The position numbers and the translations under genes are program-made. Below the pieces are notes generated by a model that was not told where the DNA came from, ran no database searches, and saw nothing but the letters and a program-made list of their open reading frames with translations. DNA of 64,000 nucleotides, taken from NCBI GenBank assembly GCA_019722365.1, contig JADFUC010000513.1:1-64000 (forward strand), in the 5' to 3' direction. Shown here piece by piece: positions 54,516 through 64,000 of the stretch. The DNA comes from Lithospermum erythrorhizon. Lineage: Eukaryota; Streptophyta; Magnoliopsida; Boraginales; Boraginaceae. Position 1 is the stretch's first letter, and every line of letters begins with the position of its first letter.

Positions 54516-55298
54516 GTTCAGTGGGAGCCAGTTTTATTTATAATTGCTTCAATTGTCAAGACAATGTATGAATTTTTCTTCTAAATTCATATAATATATT
54601 TACCTTATTTATATATATATATATATATCAATCAAGCAATATATTAATTCCACCAACAATTTAAACTTCTCAAAGAGAGGTCTTTGGATACATGATCGAA
54701 CAAAGACATCCTGCAATCGAGCCTAAAGAATGAGTAAAGTTGTTTGTTCTAGTTAAGTGTTAACGATTGGAATCGAACACCAAACGACTAGTGTGTGATT
54801 GGTTTTCTGATCACATTTCTTAGATCGAGAAAGAATGCAGCTACAATCAATCAAATGGGTATGCGTATCGGGAGGCGATTTGAATGTAAAGCAGGGACAT
54901 GACCGCCGTGAGAAACTTAGAAGATAACATATAACGTCCTAAGTAGAATTCTTACAGAACTTATGGTTAAATGGAAATTCTTAGACACAAGTGGCGAGAT
55001 TTAAATTTAAAGTAGTGTGCTTTAATCTTGTCAAACGTCTTCTGTAAAAGGAAGACTATAACGACACTGTGTTGGGCATGCTACAAATGTAAGAATGGAA
55101 TTCCTGTACATTATAGGGGATTTGTACAACCGGATATATGCATGGTTTACGCAATCTTGGTAGCTCACAATCTTTGTATGGCCGACTTCTAGGTTGCGAG
55201 AGTTTGGTGACAATAATCTTACCTTAGCTCGTGATTGCAGAAAACGATGCGAAGGAATCGTTTATACAAGTAATGGGCGTCCAAGGACAAAGTGGGAG
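54516..55298 (+). other. Copia A 3' non-coding region and polypurine tract
   Basis: Non-coding sequence from the RNase H stop to the 3' LTR, with a TA microsatellite at 54610-54627. It ends in CCAAGGACAAAGTGGGAG (55281-55298), the polypurine tract that primes plus-strand DNA directly before the LTR. Confidence 0.7.
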
Positions 55299-56127
55299 TG
55301 TTAGAAATATGAGATATTTGAAATAGTATCGAAAATCGATTGTACAACCCGATCGACTCATTTAAAGTTTAAGTTAGCATATGTTCGATTATGTAGTAAT
55401 TTTTGTATCGGGGATTCTAGATGACATTGGGGGTTATGACGGCGAAGTCCGCTTCGTAATCAATGTACTAATTACATAATGCTCGGTTAACATTATTTAG
55501 TACATGACTTTTGTCGATCCGACCTAAGCGGCCTGCATTTACAACGAAAGCGAGTCATAATTTAATTATAACTTTCGGGGTTTAAAATGGAACTATGTAA
55601 GAACATTGGGGCAAAATTCCAATTGTTGGAAAATGCCCTTGTTCGACTATTATTGGGAAGAAGAACGTTCCGGAATTTTCTTTTTGTAAAATCATTATTT
55701 GAATATTCTACTTAGCTTGTTATGTGCCTTTATTTTAGTAATAAGAAGTGAGAAAATTCTTAAACCTTCCCATTTCATTCTAGTCGTCCAAAAGGAGTTG
55801 AAGGAGATGAGAATTCCAAAATTATCCTAAAAGCATAATTGTAGAAGATTCTTCTTAACCACTAAACATACTTTTATTTTAGGGATAAGAAGTGAGAAGA
55901 TTCTAGAACCTATGTAGATTTAGCAGTCCTATATTCATCAAAAGGAGGTGGGAGAGTTTTTGTTAAACACTTCACAAAGCCTAAATGTTAATTTTGAACC
56001 CTATAAATAGGCCACTTTTCGCCCAGAAGAATTGCTCGTTCAACTTTTGGGTATTTACTTACGTGAAAGCAAAAAGCTCTGTACCACTCCTGCTTACATT
56101 GCAGTGGAAGCTGGTAGGTGGAAAAAT
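55299..56127 (+). repeat. 3' LTR of copia A, truncated by copia B
   Basis: It aligns with the 5' LTR from its first base to GGTAGGTGGAAAAA at 56113-56126. Then the LTR start of copia B (TGTTGCAAATCAATGAG) begins. The rest of the A LTR should lie right of the window, beyond B. Confidence 0.85.
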
Positions 56128-57140
56128 TGTTGCAAATCAATGAGAATTGATTCCCTTTTATTGTGTGCCGTTGCGACAATTGTGTATCGATTCATTTACC
56201 GGGTTGGTTGATGTGATTACTAAAACTTAGGTGTTCACCTTAATGTGGTATATTTTAGTGTGGATTCTGTGATAATTTAAGGGGTTATGAAGCGTTAGAT
56301 GCTTCTTCGTTAATCGTTATAATAATAGTAATTGGTCAATTATTATTATACAACTTACCAATATCCCCAGGAGCCTAGAGGTCACACACATACAATGATA
56401 TTGAATAATATTTCATGAATGAAATTATGAGACTTGTATATTGAAAGTATTTACCGATATTTATATATTGTCAAATATATATGTTGATGAACATCGATTG
56501 GTTAAACTTGCAAGTTTAATCAGTAAGCAATTGAATCGATGAATAACTTGATAAAATTTATTGATGAGGACTGCGTTAGTATTTTAATTGACTTGTTAAG
56601 TTAATTAAAATGAAACCTTCCTTTCAGTAACTTCGTTATTTACAATTAGAAGTTCATAACGGTCTAATTAAGTTACTTGAGTTAAACTAATTTCTTAGCA
56701 GTGGAATTTTGGGACTTGGTATTTTAAAGAGAGTTAGGTTTTCATGACATAGAATCACAATAACCTCGACCCCCTCAAATATAGCCGCCACTTGGTGAAT
56801 TGGAAGATTTTCTTCCAATTCAAATTTAAATCTATAAAACTCTAGCAATTTCCAAGTTCTGGGATTCGTTTCCTCTTGGTGTGTGCGATCTAAGAGGACA
56901 TCGCATCAGTGTTGAACAAGCATTGGAAGAGGATCTTGGAGGGCAATCACGAGGCTTTTAAATTGGCGGAGTGGAGTTTCAATCCGGCTTCATTGAAATG
57001 TAAGAATTCTCGTATTCATACGTTCGTATTTTATGTTTAGATTAATTTACATTATTTGAGAATCAGGATGCTTATGAATTGGGTGTTCCTCGATTAAGTT
57101 CATACTAGATTGCGGTGGCTGGAGCCCCCTGCTCAGGTTT
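56128..57140 (+). repeat. 5' LTR of copia B
   Basis: It starts TGTTGCAAATCAATGAGAAT and matches 63681-64000: TTTTATTGTG, TGTGTATCGATTCATTTACC, GGTGTTCACCTT and TCATGAATGAAATTA. A 'CTAGAGGTCACACACATACA' segment is at 56376. The right edge is approximate; a possible degraded primer binding site, GGTGGCTGGAGCCCC, follows at 57115-57130. Confidence 0.75.
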
Positions 57141-58420
57141 AATGTATTTTTATCTAGTTTGATTGTGTGTTGACATAGTTGTTAGTTAATTTTAATTATT
57201 TCGTGATTTGCTTGCTTATATTCAATTGATGAATATATATAACAGAAAAAATCGAAAATCCATTTAATATATATTTTCACATGGCTGGAATCATCACTTA
57301 ATGTATTGATTTTGATGATTTAAGTTATTTAATTGTTTCATGAAGTAAGAAGGGATTAAAAATTGATTAATTTTCATTTTAATTTGAGGTAGATCATTTC
57401 AGTTTCTGGTGAGGTTTAGAAATTTCATAAAATTCTGAAATTTAAACTGTGTGTTCTTGACCCTTTCAGTTCAATTTCAGTTTTTCATAAGTTTTGAATT
57501 TTTTAAGTACTCCAAACAATTCGTTGAATTTCTGGATTGTTTTGGGTTTAATCGAAAAACTAGAAGTGTTTTTGATAAAATTCCACTTGGACGTGTTCAA
57601 TAATGATATTGTTGATGTTCAAGAAAAATCCCAGAATTTTTTGAATTTTTTAGAGCCTCCAAATCGTTTTACAAAAGTTGTATCTGGGCTTGAAAGCTGA
57701 AATGAATTACCAAAATCGGTCGCCGAACTTGCGGACTGCTACGGGCGCGTCGGTGGTAGAATTAGACGTTCATTGCGAGGCGTAACCGCCGACGCCTGGC
57801 GCGGCCGCGTGTCGATTAGAGTGGGTTGCCGGAGGAGACCGGCGGTTGGTCGTTGAAGTTAGGTAAATCCGTTTGAAAACCTAAATGTAATTTTGTAGTA
57901 TTTTGGTTTGAAAATTTAGTAATTATTAATTCGATTTTACATGTTAAATCATAAATTTTTGTATTAAGATAATTGAATATATATATGACATTAATTGGTT
58001 ATATTTCACTTTCTTAATTATTTTCATTAATTGATAATTTTGAAAATATATTTCATAGTGACTTTTAAATTTTGAATTTTGGAGTTAATTACTTGTAGTA
58101 ATTATTTCATGATTTAAGTGGTGATAATTATTGTAATAATTATCACTAATCATCAAATATATTTAAATTCAATTTGCATTAATTCAAATAATTAATTGTA
58201 AGTAATGGGTAATTAATTAGTCAATTATAGACACATTTAATCTCATTTCATTTAATATATATGACATTAAGTGCATTTATATGTTTAATATTTTACTTAT
58301 ATATTGTTATGGAATGGAAAGGAGAATATTAGATATGACCAGTTTAATTTGGCTATTTCTGATCTGCGTATCGGAAATGTTGTAAGCGACCTGTGAGTAT
58401 TTCTTTTATTCTTGTAATTC
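57141..58420 (+). other. Long AT-rich leader of copia B
   Basis: About 1.3 kb, nearly all A/T, with a sharp GC-rich island at 57715-57860. The frame at 57494-57700 has no motif. A similar leader is seen in copia D (33641-34720, reversed). Confidence 0.55.
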
Positions 58421-61400
58421 ATTTACCCTGAGCACAACGTCTTTGTCTAAGTTGGGTTAAAAGTGATGGTAATGTCTTCTTGTGGTGGCGTGAAGATAGA
58501 ATGTCGGCAAAAGGCACTTGGAGGAATTTGTAAAGTTCGAGGTCTTTGAAGAATACAAGACTTGCACTTGTTAGAGTCTTGTAATAGGACTTATGTTAGC
58601 ATTTAGCATTAGAGTGATGTAATGGAGTCTAGGGGTCATATCATCCTCTAAATGTATTTATTTATTTATTTCATGTTATTAAATGTTGCTTGAATATATT
58701 GCTATCATGTAGGTCCAAATAAAGTTAAATAACATTCGTCTGCAATTAAAATTTAAGCAACGTATCAAGCCAATTTTAAGTTTGTGAAATCGGTTTTATC
58801 TTGGACCATGATGGCCGGGTATTTACAGTTTGTACTTAGATATAATGATGGATCATGTTAAGAGTGATTTCCACTAACGTTGTGAGCTTTCGGATAGTCA
58901 TTCCAAGTAATTTTTGGTTAAGGTATATAGCAGTTTCTCGGAATACAAAAGAGTGGGGTATCTTAGATAATAATACTAACATTACAAAGAGTTATATAGT
59001 TTTCGCCAATTAGTTTGATAACTACTAATTATATAGCTGATTCCAAAATGTTGGAGTGTTGCGTTTGGATTTTAAGTATAGTGATGCTTGATACCTTGTA
59101 CATTTGTAAAGTTGGAAATGCAGTGTATATTTACAATTCATTTTGTAAATACGTATGGATGTTTGAACTAAAGCTGATTTATTTTAAGTTGCATTTCACT
59201 ATGTTTGTACATTAGTTTACCTATTTTATTCGTTAATTAGGCAAAACTAAATGCATGACTTTGTGTGAAATAAATAGTTAAGGAGAAATCGAATGACTTG
59301 TTGATACAAGTGTTCTGGCCGATCTTAACTTCAACCATTCTGCAGTCGGTTGTATGCTAATAGAGGATAAAACTTTACAAATATTTAAGACTTGATTGAT
59401 CATGTTGATAAATTATGAACTTTGGTTCAGTGAACAAAGTCATGATATGATTGAAGGATAATTAAATTTTTGATTGATCAAAGGTGATGCTATGAAGACT
59501 GATATGTCATGTGTCTCTTAGCCGTAAGCAAATTCTAAATGATAAATAGTTTGATCCTACTTTTATAACTTCTGATTGAAAATGATGATCTTAGATGTTG
59601 TATGTCTACATTTTAGGACATGTGATAAGGTATTTAGTTTCTTCAACATGGTAGGAACTGGTTGTGAATTGTGAGGAAACAAAAACATGAGTATGTAACC
59701 AAATAAGAAAGGATTATCTATTCGGTTCTCGCGTCGAGCATGCAATTAGTGAACATGGAACTATAAGTTAAAGTTAATGATTAAGCCGTTATTTGAACTT
59801 TAAATCCTTAGAAAGAAGGATTTTAAGTAACATTCTGAATTGAAAGAGGATTTGATTAAAATCTCATATCTCGAATAATTTTGTTTACATCCAGAAACTG
59901 TAATGTCTTGGTTGGGCTATGATTATTGAGAACACTGATTTTGACTCATGATTTAAATGTGGATATAGGCAATGCTGCGTGTGAAGACAGATACAAAAGA
60001 AAGTTATAGAATTTCTTTGTGTAGTGATGGCGTACATTTTATAAGAGCTGCAGTTTAAATCCTCATGAAGATGGTTAAGGATCTAAACTACTTTCTTTTG
60101 CAGCATGGAAGCGAAAAGTGTGGATTTGACTTACACTGGTTTCCATGCTCAATTGATTAAAGTTAGTATCTCTTCTTTAAAAGGAAGCCTTGAACAACAA
60201 ATGATTGAATAATACTTATGGATAATATTCGAGCGAGACTTAGGTATAATCTTGAAAAGATGAACTAAATAAGTCGCACTAGACTTTTTTTATTAGGAGG
60301 TTCACTAGTCTAAATTAAGTTTGTATGTTTACATAGATTAATTAAAGAGAACAAGGGCTTAGAGTATAATCTTGAAAAAGATGAACTAAATCGACTCTTA
60401 CTAGACTTAGTGGGAGGGTTATTGGCGTCTAAATTAAGTTTTAATGTTCCCAGTACAATTTAATTGAAGATTTGAGTCATTGAATGATACATCGAGAATT
60501 GATAAAGGAAGTATGGAAAGGACCATATGAACCTTTATCGAGTTACAGTCGGAAGTATCGTCGATCTGATAGTATATCATCGGAAGAATGAGACATGTTA
60601 AATGTCTTTAAAAGCGTGCTTGTTAAGATGCGTAAATTAAGAATTGTGTTTAATGAAGTTAAAACCTACAAATGGATGAAATCTTTTCAATTTCATATAC
60701 CAAGATAATTTCATTTTTAACCTTAGATGTGTCATTAGTTGGGTAATCTGAAGTAAGGATTGTGTTTAACGTCATTTGAAACAAGAATGAAATAATTTCA
60801 CATATTAAGGTTCTTCACGCCTACCTTTAAATTGTTTATTCATATTCAAGCTGTGAGACAACTCCAAAGTTTGTTTGATAAAAAACTTTGAAAGCGTCAT
60901 TATGAGATGAGTTAGTATTATGTCCTTAAGTAGACATAAATTTAACTTAGATCTAAAGTTGATATGAAGTCATTTTATTATAACCAGAAGGAAGCTAGTA
61001 TTTATTTCATCATTATAGTGTTGCAATTTATTATGCGTATAGAGTCTTCATTATGAAGTACAAATAGTGGAAATCGTATGTGACTTCAGATGCATTCAAG
61101 TGGCTCAGTAGGAATGCGAGCCGATATTAGAACCGCCCGGTTATATCAAGGAGTATCTACTCTTGATGCGTTTAAAGCTAAATGCGGTTATACAAATGAC
61201 AACATGAATAAATAATACTCGATAAATGACTTGAGAATTCATTTAAGTGAAATAAGATGTGAATACATGGGTTGGTATAAAGCTCTATTTTATCTTACGG
61301 ATGGTGATTCATTAGGGTAGAACCCATACTATATTGCTACGGATGGTGAATCTGTAGTAATAAATGTATTCTCATTAAATGAACAATGGAGTCATGAATG

Positions 61401-62680
61401 ATTGTAATACATTTGGTTGAGAAACTAAGATTAAACATATATTCATTGGTTAATTTGTGCTCATGTTTATTTCAAACTTTCTTATTCCACAAGTTGTAAC
61501 ATGTGAGTTTAAGCAAGTTATCTAAAGAATGTTCTAAGTAATGATCAGCGATGATGGATACTTGACATTGTTGGGGCTCAGCATCTCGGCGAGAATGTAA
61601 AAGAAGTTTCTATACTCTTTAGAATCTAAGTTGTAAACTTGGGTGATATAATGGAGTTATATTCCTCACTTTTGTTATGATTAAAATCAGCCAGAATCAA
61701 GAGTGATGAAGAACCTTGAGTTCCTTAAAGGTTAATTAGGATGTCTTGCATAAACAAAGTTTTATACACTAAATGTTGAAGAAATTTTAGGTACAACACT
61801 TAAAGGGTATAGTAAGCGATTAGATTCTATACATTTTGTAGGCCCAACTACATATATGTGACACATGCTATGATCAGTCACATTATATATATAATGAAAC
61901 TTGCATGACATTTGCTTGTTAAGTTTAAAGATGACATAGGCTAAAGGTGATTGAAATCTATAATAGATTAAATTACATAAAATGAAATGATTCTGCTTAT
62001 TGACCAGGCAACTCTTCATTGAAAGTGCAATCCCACTAGTAAGGGCCAGCATTAATGAGTGGTTGAAGTCTATTACATAATAATATGATTCACCGTATGC
62101 GCGTCGAATTAAATGTGTTGTCTTAACCTTTATGGCGTAGCATGATTCCACGTGATTAGATTGTGAAGTTTTACTAAAAGGTATCCGCAGCGGATTAAGA
62201 TACAACAGCGATAACTTTAAAGAGAATAGAGGTAAAATATAGTTACATGGAATGGATCGTTTGTTGATCTTCACTTATGTGAATGTGATAGTAGATTATG
62301 GACGGTTGTACCATATGAAAATTATTAATAAGAATTTTCATAATAGGGAAGTGATCTAGTATGCAGTGATAAACTAAAAGGAAACTTGAACTCGGTATTA
62401 CAAACGACCCGAGTCAATACATTTTTGTTGGTAATGTTGTTAAAATAATATGCATTTAGCCAAGGCAGTGTGTTTTACACATCGAGTTGTGTTGTAAACC
62501 TACCGATAGAACCACAGAAATAGTTTGAAACCCATTTGATCGTAGTCGTCTGCGTATTATGTCAAGATAATCTAGTCATAAGATGACTCCTTGGTTGAGA
62601 GACGGGTCGATGAAATGTAAAGCATTTGTAAGTAGTATTTAGGTAAAGGATGTGATTGTAATCAGCATCTCTTTAACTTT
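58421..62680 (+). pseudogene. Copia B gag to integrase region, closed frames
   Basis: Collinear with copia I at 100-2807 and 5980-7000. The only longer frames (59015-59215 plus, 61762-62274 minus) have no motif, and the minus one is not conserved in copia I. gag and protease cannot be delimited. Confidence 0.45.
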
Positions 62681-62689
62681 TACATATCA

Positions 62690-62870
62690 TGAAATGATCT
62701 AAGAAGTCAGGCAAGCTTAAAGGATCCATGTATGGTTTAAGCGTGCATCTCGGAGTTGAATCCTTACCGTGGCAGTTCAACAGTTTGGTTTTCACGAGGC
62801 CTAATGAAGGAAGCGAACATGGCAAAGGATTCGAGTGGGAGCCTAGTTCATTCTTTCTAGAATAAGTTAA
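62690..62870 (+). pseudogene. Copia B reverse transcriptase fragment
   Basis: KLKGSMYGL (62724-62750) followed by a degraded form of KQASRSWNxRFD matches the conserved copia block KLxRSIYGLKQASRSWN. HEAxx-like sequence and GKGFEWEPSSF follow in shifted frames. The catalytic YVDD block is not visible downstream. Confidence 0.6.
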
Positions 62871-63680
62871 GTAATCAATTCAAAACAAAGAGATTTCTTT
62901 TTGTGTTTTAATGCGATTGTTAACTAAACTTCATGATACGTGATTCGTTCGTATAGTTACCCGTTATTTATTTCACATGCCGTTGGAAATATATAATATA
63001 CATGTATTGTATCCTCGTTAATTGAAAGTTAAATCCCTAGGTTGATACATGCTTTCTAGAGAGACAACATGAATTGTTGATTACGCCTCTTGAGCCTAGA
63101 AACATAGGATAGCCAAAGACCTTGAATGGGAGATCTTTGATAGTTAGGGCGACAAGCATCAAATGACTAGCAATAGTGTTTTGATTAGTGATCAAGATTG
63201 ATCCGTTAGCTGAGACTAGATCGATACCGTGGGCTGCGATGCAGTGGCCCCAGGGCGGCATGACGAAGCAATTCATAGAGATAATAGCCTGCTCATTATT
63301 CTATGATATTTGTTTAGAATTTTAGATTCGAAAATTCTTAGACCTGATCTCTTCTCGTGTTATATAAGCTACGTACTTTGACTATGACCTAGCATGCACT
63401 TGCGGGGGATCATAACGGCATATGTTGGATCACGGTGGAGTATAGCGATAGATGTTGATATATTGGGAGTGATTTATCCGTCATGATATACAAAGGAAGA
63501 TCTGCCGGGCCTCTCATGGAGTTGGTACTTGATTGGTTTATGGGGCGCCATAAATGCTTATTCGATTCTTACCAGTAAAAGAAGTTGTAGGTGTTTCATG
63601 ACAACTGCTTATGATTTAGCCTCGACTAGAAGTGGCGCATTAAAGGAATTGTAAAATGTCGTCCAGGGGCAAAGTGGGAG
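62871..63680 (+). other. Copia B 3' internal region and polypurine tract
   Basis: This matches copia I at 7640-8338 (CATAACGGCATATGTTGGAT with 8070; TTTATGGGGCGCCATAA with 8203). The minus-strand frame at 63037-63276 reads through it but is not conserved in copia I. It ends with CAGGGGCAAAGTGGGAG (63664-63680). Confidence 0.6.
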
Positions 63681-64000
63681 TGTTGGGAAATCAATGAGAT
63701 TTGATTCCACTTTTATTGTGCCCGTTGCGGCTTGATTGTGTATCGATTCATTTACCGGGTTAGTTAAATGTGATTACTAGAACTTAGTGTTCACCTTGTG
63801 TGGTATATTACTAGTGTGGAGTTCTCATGATAATTTAAGGGTTATGAGCAATTGCTAGATCTTACTTCATTGTCGTTATAATAATAGTAATTAGTCTAAT
63901 TATTATTATTATCTGTTTTCTTATTATACGGCGCAAGAAGGTCGCTACATCTGATGATATTCGAATAATATTTCATGAATGAAATTAAAGCGAGACTTGT
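63681..64000 (+). repeat. 3' LTR of copia B, start only
   Basis: TGTTGGGAAATCAATGAGAT directly follows the polypurine tract and aligns with 56128-56440. The LTR continues past the window. Confidence 0.85.

Larger units (their letters stand above)
51752..56127 (+). mobile_element. Copia element A, internally deleted, 3' LTR cut by copia B
   Basis: Two direct LTRs both start TGTTAGAAATATGAGATATT (51752 and 55299) and align over about 800 bases. Between them only RT and RNase H remain (52960-54515); gag, protease and integrase are missing. The 3' LTR stops at 56127, where a different LTR starts. It is inserted in copia J. Confidence 0.85.
56128..64000 (+). mobile_element. Copia element B (same family as I), runs off the window
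   Basis: The 5' LTR starts at 56128 and the 3' LTR at 63681 after a polypurine tract, so the element has a span of about 7.55 kb from 5' LTR start to 3' LTR start. It is collinear with copia I (1-11640). It sits in the 3' LTR of copia A and is therefore the youngest of the three nested elements, yet its frames are as broken as the others. Confidence 0.85.

Noticed and set aside
61762..62274. 170-codon minus-strand frame in copia B
   Set aside because: Antisense to the element, without motif, and not open at the collinear place in copia I (6480-6990).
1..64000. tRNA or rRNA genes, CRISPR arrays, prokaryotic operons
   Set aside because: No cloverleaf with A and B boxes, rRNA core or regularly spaced palindromic repeats was noticed; direct arrays are LTR minisatellites.

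Overview
The window is nuclear DNA from a flowering plant, most likely a eudicot. The evidence is an AT-rich background, a two-exon plant serine acetyltransferase gene with consensus GT-AG splice sites, a type I (M-gamma) MADS-box gene, and dense Ty1/copia and Ty3/gypsy LTR retrotransposons with plant hAT and Mutator-like or foldback elements. Nothing prokaryotic is visible. Only two host genes look intact: serine acetyltransferase on the minus strand (15641-17434, one intron) and the MADS-box gene on the plus strand (50249-50761). Nearly everything else is nested, decayed transposon sequence. I worked by eye, so repeat edges are good to tens of bases at best, and to about 100 where marked approximate.

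Layout. 1-11640 is the 3' part of a copia element (family I/B, plus strand), split by two solo gypsy-type LTRs (about 2808-5950 and 8400-10920). 11650-14610 is a minus-strand copia remnant (pol piece plus LTR). The serine acetyltransferase gene follows, with three tandem repeats in its intron. From 17940 to 43890 there is a direct duplication of non-coding sequence. Copy 1 (17940-18248 and 36010-37700) is split by a roughly 17.8 kb compound insertion, while copy 2 (41225-43890) lacks that insertion and serves as the 'empty site'. The compound insertion is a chromodomain-type (Tekay/Del-like) gypsy element with left LTRs at 18249-22378, decayed gag-pol at 22379-27100 and a right LTR at 27149-28228 plus 34843-36009. 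A minus-strand copia element (28229-34842) interrupts that right LTR. Another minus-strand copia remnant (about 38010-40400) lies between the two duplication copies. Copy 2 carries a MITE-like inverted-repeat element and ends at a degenerate hAT transposon (43890-47815).

47820-51470 is the most host-like part after the acetyltransferase locus. It holds an element of about 1.4 kb with long terminal inverted repeats and a possible captured coding fragment (48140-49560), followed by the MADS-box gene. 51470-64000 is three nested plus-strand copia elements: fragment J is interrupted by element A (5' LTR from 51752, 3' LTR from 55299), and A's 3' LTR is interrupted by element B (from 56128, running past the window edge). 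B is the same family as the element at the left edge of the window.

Function. The acetyltransferase makes O-acetylserine for cysteine synthesis and keeps the residues tied to cysteine feedback inhibition. The MADS gene belongs to the group acting in female gametophyte and endosperm. The two are not functionally linked. I found no convincing new multi-gene system. The points most worth a second look are the inverted-repeat element with a coding fragment and a G-rich tract, fast-diverging minisatellites inside the gypsy LTRs, the intron repeats, the duplication that exposes the empty insertion site, and a patchy pattern of identity between repeat copies that may reflect consensus errors.
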